Positions 15,999-23,534 of a stretch of 64,000 nt of DNA are shown in pieces. How positions within the stretch are numbered: position 1 is the first letter of the stretch; every line of letters begins with the position of its first letter. Under the pieces are notes generated by a model. That model searched no databases, had not been told where the DNA came from, and saw only the letters and a program-made list of their open reading frames with translations. Location of the stretch: positions 1 to 64,000 of the forward strand of contig JADZAI010000087.1 of the NCBI GenBank assembly GCA_020852655.1, read 5' to 3'. This DNA comes from Alphaproteobacteria bacterium (GTDB taxonomy: Bacteria; Pseudomonadota; Alphaproteobacteria; Micropepsales; Micropepsaceae). A program made the translations under genes and the position numbers.

Positions 15999-18425
15999 TC
16001 AGTTCGCGCCCTCCTCCAGCAGACGGCGGGCGATGACCATGGCCTGCACCTCGGCGGCGCCCTCGAAGATGTTGAGGATGCGGGCGTCGCAGAGCACGCG
16101 GCTGATCGGGTATTCGAGGGCGAAGCCGTTGCCGCCGTGGATCTGGAGGGCGTTGTCGGCGGCGGCCCAGGCGACGCGGGCGCCGAGCAGCTTCGCCATG
16201 CCGGCTTCGAGGTCGCAGCGGCGGCCTTCGTCTTTCTCGCGCGCGGCGAAATAGGTCATCTGGCGGGCGATCATGATCTCGACCGCCATCATCACCAGCT
16301 TGTTCGAGACGCGCGGGAAGCTGAACAAGGGCTTTCCGAACTGGATGCGGTCGAGCGCGTAGCGAAGGCCCAGCTCCAGCGCCGCCTGCGCGACGCCGAC
16401 GGCACGGGCCGCCGTCTGGATGCGGGCGGATTCGAAGGTCTGCATGAGCTGCTTGAAGCCCTGGCCTTCCTCGCCGCCCAGCAGATTCGCGGCCGGGACT
16501 TCGAAGCCGTCGAAGCCGATCTCGTATTCCTTCATGCCGCGATAGCCGAGCACCTCGATCTCGCTGCCGCTCATCCCGGCGACAGGGAAGTGGGTCTCGT
16601 CGTCGCCGCGCGGCTTCGGCGCGATCAGCATCGAGAGGCCCTTGTAGCCGGGGGCATTCGGGTCGGTGCGCACCAGCAGCGTCATGATGTCGGCGCGCGC
16701 GGCGTGGGTGATCCAGGTCTTGTTGCCGGTGACCTTCCAGACATCGCCCTCCTTCACCGCACGGGTGCGCAGGCTTGCGAGGTCGGAGCCGGTGTTGGGT
16801 TCGGTGAAGACGGCGGTCGGCAGGATGGTACCTGCGGCGACGCCCGGCAGCCACCGGGCTTTCTGTTCAGCCGTGCCGTTCGCGAGGATCAGCTCGCCGG
16901 CGATCTCGCTGCGCGTCGCCAGCGATCCAACACCGATATAGCCGCGACACAACTCTTCGGAGACGACGCACATCGCCGTCTTGCCGAGCCCGGCGCCGCC
17001 GAACTCTTCCGGCAGCGTAAGCCCGAAGACGCCGAGCTCGCCCATCTCCTCGACGACTGGCATCGGAATGAACTCGTCCTTCAGATGCCAGTCATTCGCG
17101 AAGGGCGCGACCTTGTCGTCGGCGAATTTGCGGAACTGGGCGCGGATCATCTCCATAGTCTCGTCGAGACCGGTGACGCCGTGGCTCGCGGCATGGGGAT
17201 GTTCGGCGATCAGCGCGGCGAGGCGAGCCTTGCGGGCCGGGTCCTGCGCGCCCTTGGCGGCAGCGGACACCGCGCCCCAGAACGCGCCGATCGCGTCATC
17301 GTCGAGGCCGAGGTCATAGGGGCGCACGATCTCGCCCTGGCTCATCGGAATGCCGCCGACGATCTGGAGCGCATACTCGCCGACGCCGATCTCGAGGATC
17401 AGCGTCTCGATCTCGCCGAGTTTGCCGTCGGCCTTCAGGTGTTCGGCCCAGCGATGCATCTGGCCGAGCGCCTCGGTGTAGGTCGCGAGCCACGAAAGGC
17501 CATGCGCCGCGTGCTGCTCCTTCTCGAACAGCGCGGCCGAGACCTTGCCGTCCTTCGAAACCTTAGCCCGCACGGCGGCCCTGGCCCTGGCGAGCAGCGT
17601 CTGCGTGGCGGCGGCAACTGCCTGGGCTGAGGCGATCGGATCGGAGCCTTCCGGGGCACGAAGCGCGGAAGCATTGGGCGTCATGGCATGGTCCTCAGAG
17701 GCGCGGCCGGACTTGGCAGCCCGGCGCATAAAGAGCGGTTTCAGCACGGCGTACCACAGGAGCGGAAGCCCGCTGAGGGCAACCAAAAGGCCGGCGAGCG
17801 ACAGCACGATCATCCAGGGCGTGTTGAAGTTCTCGCGCGCGCCGTAGTCCATGATGTGGAGCATCCAGAAGAAATCGTAGAGCCGCCATGTGTCGCTGCG
17901 CCGCGCGGTGACCTTGCCGTCGTCGGCAGCGACGTAGATGCGCGTCGCGTCTTCGTCGTCGAAGGTGATGCGCCAAGCCGGCAGGCGCCCGCGATAGTCG
18001 CCGCCCTCCGCCGTCACCAGCTCGGCGGCGATCGGTTGACCCGCGCCGGCGAAGTCCGCACCCGCGATCCGGCGCGCGAGATCGGCCTGGATCGGACTGA
18101 TGAGGAAGGCGCCGCGCGCATCGACCAGGACGACCGTGCTGTCATCGCGCCTCACCTCATAGACCGGCTCGCCGACGAGGCTTGTCAACGTCACCGCAAC
18201 CGCGTGGCCGCCGGCCAGCGTCATAGCCTGCCCGCTCGTCACGGCAACGGGGAGAATTTCCGCGAGCGGCACCGGCGCTTGTTCGGCAATGTTGTGCTCG
18301 CTGCGCACCGTCTCGATCGGCAGCAAAGCCATGACGAAGCCGCTCAGCAACCAGATGCCGACCTGGATGCCGACGATCAGCGCCAGCCACTTATGGACGA
18401 ATAGCAAGGCACGCTTGAGCCGCAT
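15999..18425 (-). CDS. mcd: PepSY membrane domain fused in frame to methylsuccinyl-CoA dehydrogenase
   Basis: The uninterrupted frame encodes 808 residues. Residues 1-247 are a PepSY-type membrane protein: helix about 8-38, a periplasmic PepSY-like segment, FFWMLHIMDYG, and a second helix about 205-230. Residues 248-808 are a complete (2S)-methylsuccinyl-CoA dehydrogenase of the ethylmalonyl-CoA pathway. It has the Mcd-specific N-terminal extension, then AVFTEPNTGSDLASLRTRAV, GNKTWITHAARADIM and the catalytic LNIFEGAAEVQ. An internal ATG at 17684 with GAGGAC ahead could start Mcd alone. ccrA lies upstream on the same strand, 21 bases away, in agreement with the pathway. Whether a fusion protein is made is unproven. 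Confidence 0.85.
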   Translation of the reverse strand: MRLKRALLFVHKWLALIVGIQVGIWLLSGFVMALLPIETVRSEHNIAEQAPVPLAEILPVAVTSGQAMTLAGGHAVAVTLTSLVGEPVYEVRRDDSTVVLVDARGAFLISPIQADLARRIAGADFAGAGQPIAAELVTAEGGDYRGRLPAWRITFDDEDATRIYVAADDGKVTARRSDTWRLYDFFWMLHIMDYGARENFNTPWMIVLSLAGLLVALSGLPLLWYAVLKPLFMRRAAKSGRASEDHAMTPNASALRAPEGSDPIASAQAVAAATQTLLARARAAVRAKVSKDGKVSAALFEKEQHAAHGLSWLATYTEALGQMHRWAEHLKADGKLGEIETLILEIGVGEYALQIVGGIPMSQGEIVRPYDLGLDDDAIGAFWGAVSAAAKGAQDPARKARLAALIAEHPHAASHGVTGLDETMEMIRAQFRKFADDKVAPFANDWHLKDEFIPMPVVEEMGELGVFGLTLPEEFGGAGLGKTAMCVVSEELCRGYIGVGSLATRSEIAGELILANGTAEQKARWLPGVAAGTILPTAVFTEPNTGSDLASLRTRAVKEGDVWKVTGNKTWITHAARADIMTLLVRTDPNAPGYKGLSMLIAPKPRGDDETHFPVAGMSGSEIEVLGYRGMKEYEIGFDGFEVPAANLLGGEEGQGFKQLMQTFESARIQTAARAVGVAQAALELGLRYALDRIQFGKPLFSFPRVSNKLVMMAVEIMIARQMTYFAAREKDEGRRCDLEAGMAKLLGARVAWAAADNALQIHGGNGFALEYPISRVLCDARILNIFEGAAEVQAMVIARRLLEEGAN
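17684..17697 (-). promoter_or_regulatory. Possible internal ribosome binding site and start for Mcd
   Basis: Within the 808-codon frame the minus strand reads GAGGACCATGCC and then ATG (17682-17684). This would give a 561-residue Mcd of normal family length beginning MTPNAS. The spacing from GAGGAC suits a start codon. It decides whether one fused protein, two overlapping products, or both are made. Confidence 0.5.
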
Positions 18426-18446
18426 GGCTGGACCGCCGGCAGCGGG

Positions 18447-19730
18447 TCAGCGGCCCGACGCCTCGATCACGTCTTCCAGGGTGCGCAGGCCCGTGCGGGG
18501 GGCGGTCACCAGCACGGCCATGTTGCCGGGCAGGTGTTCGTTCTTCCACATCTTGGTGTGCGCCTTGGGGATGTCGTTCCAGGCGAAGACTTCGGACATG
18601 CACGGATCGATGCGGCGTTCGACCACGAGGCGGTTGGCCTGGCTCGCCTGGAGGTAGTTGGCGAAATGCGAGCCCTGGATGCGCTTCTGGCGCATCCACA
18701 CATAGCGGGCATCGAAGGTGAGGTTGTAGCCGGTGGTGCCGGCGCAGAAGACGACCATGCCGCCGCGCTTCACGACCAGGCACGAGACCGGGAAGGTCGA
18801 TTCGCCGGGGTGCTCGAACACCATGTCGACATCGTTGCCCTTGCCGGTGATGTCCCAGATCGCCTTGCCGAACTTGCGTGCTTCCTTGGTCCACGCGTCG
18901 TATTCGGGGCTGCCGACCTGGGGCATCTGGCCCCAGCACTTGAAATCCTTGCGGTTGATGACGCCCTTGGCGCCGAGGCTCAGCACGAAGTCGCGCTTGG
19001 ATTCGTCGCTGATGACGCCGATCGCGTTGGCGCCCGAGACGGCACAGAGCTGGATCGCGAAGGAGCCGAGGCCGCCTGAGGCGCCCCAGACGAGCACGTT
19101 GTGGCCCGGCCGCAGGATATGCGGGCGGTGGCCGAAGAACATGCGGTAGGTAGTGGCGAGGGTAAGCGTGTAGCAGGCGCTCTCTTCCCAGGTGAGATGC
19201 TTGGGCCGCTCCATCAGCTGGCGGTCCTGCACGCGGCAGAACTGGGCGAACGAACCGTCCGGCGTCTCGTAGCCCCAGATGCGCTGGGTCGGCGAGAACA
19301 TCGGATCGCCGCCATTGCACTCTTCGTCGTCGCCGTCGTCCTGGTTGCAGTGGATGACGACCTCGTCGCCGACCTTCCAGCGCTTCACCTTCGAGCCGAC
19401 GGCCCAGACGATACCCGACGCATCGGAGCCGGCGACATGGACGGGTTGCTTGTGGCCGTCGAAAGGCGACACGGGCGTACCGAGGCCGGCCCAGACGCCG
19501 TTGTAGTTCACGCCCGCCGCCATCACGAGGACGAGGACGTCGTGGCTGTCGAGTTCCCAGGTCGGGATGACCTCGACCTGCATCGACTGCTCGGGCGGGC
19601 CATGACGATCCTTGCGGATGGCCCAGGCATACATGTTCTTCGGTACATGGCCGAGCGGCGGCACTTCGCCGATCTCGTACAGATCCTTCAGGCCGGCCTG
19701 CGGCTTCACGGCTTCGGCAGCGTTCGCCAT
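18447..19730 (-). CDS. ccrA: Crotonyl-CoA carboxylase/reductase
   Basis: This 427-residue MDR-superfamily enzyme reductively carboxylates crotonyl-CoA to ethylmalonyl-CoA with NADPH. Recognisable features are YNGVWAGLGTPVSPFDGH, VIHCNQDDGDDEECNGGDPM and RIWGYETPDGSFAQFC (the Glu and aromatic residue next to the CO2 pocket). The nucleotide motif VWGASGGLGSFAIQL and HPGESTFPVSCLVVKRGG follow. The start at 19730 is preceded by GGGGAAG; a longer frame reaches 19784. It is followed by the PepSY-Mcd gene, so two pathway steps are in one operon. Confidence 0.97.
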   Translation of the reverse strand: MANAAEAVKPQAGLKDLYEIGEVPPLGHVPKNMYAWAIRKDRHGPPEQSMQVEVIPTWELDSHDVLVLVMAAGVNYNGVWAGLGTPVSPFDGHKQPVHVAGSDASGIVWAVGSKVKRWKVGDEVVIHCNQDDGDDEECNGGDPMFSPTQRIWGYETPDGSFAQFCRVQDRQLMERPKHLTWEESACYTLTLATTYRMFFGHRPHILRPGHNVLVWGASGGLGSFAIQLCAVSGANAIGVISDESKRDFVLSLGAKGVINRKDFKCWGQMPQVGSPEYDAWTKEARKFGKAIWDITGKGNDVDMVFEHPGESTFPVSCLVVKRGGMVVFCAGTTGYNLTFDARYVWMRQKRIQGSHFANYLQASQANRLVVERRIDPCMSEVFAWNDIPKAHTKMWKNEHLPGNMAVLVTAPRTGLRTLEDVIEASGR

Positions 19731-19838
19731 CGTCTTCCCCTCACCAAGGTCGTCGGCGAGATCTTGGGTCTCTCTGCCGAGCAAACTGAGAATTCGTCAG
19801 CCATGCGACCGTCGCAAGACAAATTTTGCACCGCACAA

Positions 19839-19865
19839 CAGAAATCGACAGAAACCGGTCAGAAA
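19839..19865. repeat. Three phased CAGAAA repeats upstream of ccrA
   Basis: CAGAAA occurs at 19839-19844, 19849-19854 and 19860-19865, spaced 10 and 11 bases, one helical turn each. The tract lies in an unusually AT-rich stretch about 110 bases upstream of ccrA. A nearby ATTTTGCAC (19822-19832) resembles half of the TTTGCAAA-type sites used by RamB/PccR-like regulators. This is a candidate regulator site only. Confidence 0.4.
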
Positions 19866-19961
19866 ATGCTATCGATGCGCAATTTAATTACGAGTTCGCG
19901 GCAGAGCAGCATTCTCCTGCCCGATTTCGCGCCACTTCATGCCACGCGCAAGAATGCAGCA

Positions 19962-20543
19962 TCAGCCTTTCGGCGCCTTGGCTACACTATAGGCCGCCTG
20001 CCCGACCCAATTGCCGATCGGCGCGTAGCGGCAGACGAGATAGTCGCGATTGCCGCCGCGGGCGATGGCGCAGCCGACCTGCGTCGTCGTCGACCATACC
20101 ATCTGCGTGTAGTGGCCGACGGCATGCCAGTCCCGGGTCTTGCTGACATTCGGGTGCAGCGCGCCGGGGATGTACTGGTACTTCTCGATCGACCAGCCGC
20201 CGATCATGGAACCGACCGTGCGCCGGTTGGCGGTGTTGCTCCACAGATTCTCGCCATGCGCGCGCTGCGGCGCGTGCTGCATGACGCCGGCCTTCGCGAG
20301 CGCCGCGGCCCAGGCCTCCGACTCCTCCGCCAGCCTGGTCGACCACACCAGCGGTGGAGCGCCGACGAGACGGCGCTCCACGTTGTGGGCGGCGAGCGCG
20401 TCGGCCTGGAAGCCGGGGTCATCGATCGACGGCACCACCGGCAGCGAGCCCGTTGCGACGTATCGATAGAGCGTCGCGTCCGCGTGTCCGCGACCGATGC
20501 CGGCAACAGCGATGGTGAGCAGCAAGCAAGCGAAAAGACGCAT
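19962..20543 (-). CDS. Secreted CAP-domain (SCP/PR-1) protein
   Basis: The 193-residue protein has a signal peptide (about residues 1-21, MRLFACLLLTIAVAGIG then GHA). A CAP domain follows: LAAHNVERRLVGAPPLVWSTRLAEE, HGENLW, then HYTQMVWSTTTQVGCAI and LVCRYAPIGNWVGQ. The two His and two Glu of the CAP cavity are present. Cysteines in CAI and VCRY likely form a disulfide in the periplasm. Bacterial members have no settled function. It is divergent from the methyltransferase gene pair. Confidence 0.9.
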   Translation of the reverse strand: MRLFACLLLTIAVAGIGRGHADATLYRYVATGSLPVVPSIDDPGFQADALAAHNVERRLVGAPPLVWSTRLAEESEAWAAALAKAGVMQHAPQRAHGENLWSNTANRRTVGSMIGGWSIEKYQYIPGALHPNVSKTRDWHAVGHYTQMVWSTTTQVGCAIARGGNRDYLVCRYAPIGNWVGQAAYSVAKAPKG

Positions 20544-20778
20544 CAGGCCCTCTCGTCGGCAATACCTGATGTGTATCGTAAGGTGGATGTCGCGTAGCGC
20601 TCAACGGTCCGCGCGGATTGCCATTTTTCCTGTCTTGTCGAACCTTCGCGTTGTCTGACAGCAGGATTAATTTGATGGGCGATGCGTTGCGGTGGGTCTA
20701 TACCGCCGCTAGGTGGCGCGTCGCGCCATACCGTCGCGCCATATCACTGCCGCCAGCACACGACCGAGACACCAAGAC

Positions 20779-21543
20779 ATGGGCGAACCCGTCCCCAAGG
20801 CAGGTCTGGCCTTGGACAGCAATCCCGACCGCTATTTCGACGATCCGCACGGTCCCGTCGCCGACTTCCGCTTCACCGCCAAGGTGGCCGATGTCTTTGA
20901 CGACATGGTCAGTCGCTCCGTGCCGTTCTATGCGGAAATCCAGCGCATGTGCTGCGAACTCGCAGCGGATTTCGCGACGCCTGCCACCAATCTCTACGAC
21001 ATCGGCTGTTCGACGGCGACGACGCTGCTGGCCCTCGATCCAGTTGTGGACAAGAGCGTGCACTTCGTCGGCGTCGACAATTCGGCCGACATGCTGGCAA
21101 AGGCTCGCCAGAAGATCGCCGACGCCGGCGCGGTCCGGCCGATCGACCTGATTTGCGCCGACCTGCACGATCCTTTCGAGGGCGCCAACGCCAGCGTCAT
21201 CACGATGCTGCTGACCTTGCAGTTCGCCCGGCCGCTCTACCGCGAGCGTATCGTGCAGGATCTGTATCGCGCCCTGAACGAGCAGGGTGCGCTGATCCTG
21301 GTCGAGAAGCTGACGTGCAAGGACACGACGCTGAACCGCCTCTATATCGACCACTACTACGACTATAAGCGGCGCAAGGGCTACTCGGAGATCGAGATCT
21401 CCAAGAAGCGTGAGGCCCTGGAGAACGTGCTGATTCCCTATCGCCTGGAGGAGAACGTCACGTTGCTGCGAAGCGCCGGCTTCCGGCAGGTCGAGACATT
21501 CTTCCGCTGGTATAATTTCTGCGGGCTGGTGGCCGTAAAATGA
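20779..21543 (+). CDS. CmoA-like carboxy-SAM synthase family protein
   Basis: This 254-residue class I methyltransferase-fold protein resembles CmoA along its whole length: FTAKVADVFDDMVSRSVPFY, YDIGCSTATTLLAL, VGVDNSADMLAKA, VITMLLTLQFARPL, GYSEIEISKKREALENV and WYNFCGLVAVK. CmoA makes carboxy-S-adenosylmethionine from SAM and prephenate for tRNA wobble uridine modification with CmoB. The Arg of the KKREALENV segment is kept. No CmoB is adjacent. Instead the next gene overlaps by 4 bases and encodes an ICMT-like membrane protein. The start at 20779 is taken because the frame upstream lacks domain content. Confidence 0.8.
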   Translation: MGEPVPKAGLALDSNPDRYFDDPHGPVADFRFTAKVADVFDDMVSRSVPFYAEIQRMCCELAADFATPATNLYDIGCSTATTLLALDPVVDKSVHFVGVDNSADMLAKARQKIADAGAVRPIDLICADLHDPFEGANASVITMLLTLQFARPLYRERIVQDLYRALNEQGALILVEKLTCKDTTLNRLYIDHYYDYKRRKGYSEIEISKKREALENVLIPYRLEENVTLLRSAGFRQVETFFRWYNFCGLVAVK

Positions 21544-22283
21544 AGTCCGCAATGGTTCGCATCGGTGACTTCCTCTTCAAGTGGCGGAACCTGGTTTTCC
21601 CCGCGGTCATCGTGACTGCGATGATCGCGGTACCTCCGTCCGACACCTTCTTCGGCCGGCAGGATCTCGAGCCGCTGCGCGACGTACTTGCCATCTTTGT
21701 GATGCTGGCCGGGCTCGTGCTGCGGAGCGCCGTGATCGGCTTCGTCTATATCAAGCGCGGCGGACGCAAGAAGAAGGTCTACGCCGCCGATCTGGTGACG
21801 ACCGGCATGTTCGGCGTCTGCCGCAACCCGCTCTATGTCGGCAACCTGCTCATCTATGCCGGCATCGGTATCATGCACGGCAATCCGTGGGTGCTGCTGG
21901 GCGGGTTGCTGCTGTTCGCGTTCATGTACCAGGCGATCGTGCTGGCCGAGGAGCATTTCCTCCAGGACAAGTTCGGCGACGCCTATCGGGCCTACTGCGC
22001 CGACGTCCCGCGATGGGGCCTGCGCTGGTCGCGCTTTCGCGAGGCGACCGCCGGTATGCGGTTCGATCTCGGGAAGGCGCTTCTTGTGGATTACAATCCC
22101 ATTCTCAACGGGGTTTTCATTCTGTCCGCCATCGAACTCTATGAGCAGTTGACCTATTACCCGGCGGCGCGGAACGGCATGGTGTGGTGGCTCGTCGGCC
22201 TCATGGTGCTCGCCCTGATCGCCAGCGGTCTCGTCCACTATTACAAACGACACTGGCGCGTCGCGGCCCCCAAGCAGGCGTGA
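21540..22283 (+). CDS. ICMT-like membrane methyltransferase
   Basis: The 247-residue protein has about five to six membrane helices and the isoprenylcysteine methyltransferase signature FGVCRNPLYVGNLLIYAGIG followed by AEEHFLQDKFGDAYRAYCADVPRW. These motifs bind S-adenosylmethionine in the superfamily. The gene overlaps the CmoA-like gene (ATGA), implying coupled translation. Whether it uses SAM or carboxy-SAM is open. It lacks the long N-terminus of eukaryotic ICMT and has two extra C-terminal helices after residue 190. Confidence 0.85.
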   Translation: MKSAMVRIGDFLFKWRNLVFPAVIVTAMIAVPPSDTFFGRQDLEPLRDVLAIFVMLAGLVLRSAVIGFVYIKRGGRKKKVYAADLVTTGMFGVCRNPLYVGNLLIYAGIGIMHGNPWVLLGGLLLFAFMYQAIVLAEEHFLQDKFGDAYRAYCADVPRWGLRWSRFREATAGMRFDLGKALLVDYNPILNGVFILSAIELYEQLTYYPAARNGMVWWLVGLMVLALIASGLVHYYKRHWRVAAPKQA

Positions 22284-22361
22284 TCCTGGCCGCTCTCTGA
22301 GCCCTACCTTCGGACAAGCTGACTGCCGCGTTACAAATCGGCGTGGCGCACCTCTCTCGGA

Positions 22362-22829
22362 TTGCGACTGACTTACACCGAGGATACCGCGGTCCGGTTT
22401 CTGCGAGAGCGTGGGCTCGTACAGCCGATGGACGTAAGGCGTCACCGAATCCGCGACCGAACGCCCGTCGAGCGGGAAATCCTGGCCCTGCTGCGCGGCG
22501 CCTCTGCGACGCAGCAGACCGGCAAGGCTCGGGAGCGCGACAGGGCAGGGGTTGCCTTGCGGCGGCTTGCCGAAGTGTTGGCCAAGGCTGGAAGCTCCGT
22601 CCTGGATATCGATGCGCCGTTCACCAGCGAGGTGGAGGAGCGCGTTATCGCGCTCCTCGGCGACCGGCAGCGCCAGAAGCGCTGGCGGCTCAGCCTACCC
22701 GCGCCGGCGCCCCTCGACGAAGCTACGCTGCTGGCAGCGGCAGAGGCCTTGCGCGCGGAAGGTCTGATCGTTTCTCACCGAACCATCGTCGCGGGAGCCG
22801 CCATGGCTTCGTCCGCCCGAGCGCGATAG
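22362..22829 (+). CDS. Hypothetical protein upstream of two-component system
   Basis: I do not recognise this 155-residue protein. It starts with TTG at 22362, is rich in Arg and Ala, and is predicted mainly helical, with no membrane segment or signal peptide. A segment PVEREILALLRGA and a later EVEERVIALLGDRQ look like paired amphipathic helices. It ends 27 bases before the response regulator and could belong to that operon. It could also be a chance frame in GC-rich DNA; confidence is moderate. Confidence 0.45.
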   Translation: MRLTYTEDTAVRFLRERGLVQPMDVRRHRIRDRTPVEREILALLRGASATQQTGKARERDRAGVALRRLAEVLAKAGSSVLDIDAPFTSEVEERVIALLGDRQRQKRWRLSLPAPAPLDEATLLAAAEALRAEGLIVSHRTIVAGAAMASSARAR

Positions 22830-22856
22830 GCTTTTTCTGCGGAGCAGAGCTACGTC

Positions 22857-23534
22857 ATGAAGATCCTGGTGGTCGAGGACGACAAGCGGACGCTGTCCTT
22901 CGTGACCCGCGGCTTGTCCGAGGCTGGGCATGTCGCGGACGCGGTGCAAGACGGAACCGCCGGCCTCAAAGCCGCGCGCGACGGCGAATACGATGTGGTG
23001 ATCCTGGACCGCATGCTGCCGGGCATGTCCGGTCTCGACATCCTCCAGCAGCTTCGCAGCGAGCATGTCCGAACGCCGATCCTCATGCTGACCGCGATGA
23101 GCACCGTGGAGGACCGGGTAGAGGGCCTGGAGAGCGGGGCGGACGACTATCTGGTCAAGCCCTTCGCCTTCAGCGAACTTCTCGCCCGGGTCCATGCGAT
23201 CGCCCGCCGTCCGCCCACGACGGATGTGCCGGTCAAGCTGGCCATCGCCGACCTGGAGCTCGATCTCTCGAGCCGCAAGGTCACCCGCGACGGCAAGCGC
23301 ATCGACCTGACGCCGCAGGAATACAAGCTGCTCGAATATCTGATGCGCCGCGCCGGCAAGACCGTGACCCGCACCATGATCATGGAGCACCTCTGGGCTA
23401 TCGACTTCGATGTCCGTGCGAATATCGTGGATGCCCATATGAGCCGCCTGCGCGCCAAGATCGACAAGGGGTTCAAGTGCGAGTTGCTGCGCACGGTCCG
23501 CGGCGTCGGCTATGTCATCGATGATCCGGGCTGA
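22857..23534 (+). CDS. OmpR-family response regulator
   Basis: The 225-residue regulator has a receiver domain beginning MKILVVEDDKRTLSFV. The phospho-acceptor Asp is in DVVILDRMLPGMSG, the Thr in LMLTAMS and the Lys in DYLVKPFAFSELLAR. The C-terminal winged helix includes LTPQEYKLLEYLMRRAGKTV and VDAHMSRLRAKIDKGF, then LLRTVRGVGYVI. It resembles metal- or stress-responsive CusR/QseB-type regulators. It overlaps the sensor kinase gene, so the two form one module. Confidence 0.95.
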   Translation: MKILVVEDDKRTLSFVTRGLSEAGHVADAVQDGTAGLKAARDGEYDVVILDRMLPGMSGLDILQQLRSEHVRTPILMLTAMSTVEDRVEGLESGADDYLVKPFAFSELLARVHAIARRPPTTDVPVKLAIADLELDLSSRKVTRDGKRIDLTPQEYKLLEYLMRRAGKTVTRTMIMEHLWAIDFDVRANIVDAHMSRLRAKIDKGFKCELLRTVRGVGYVIDDPG

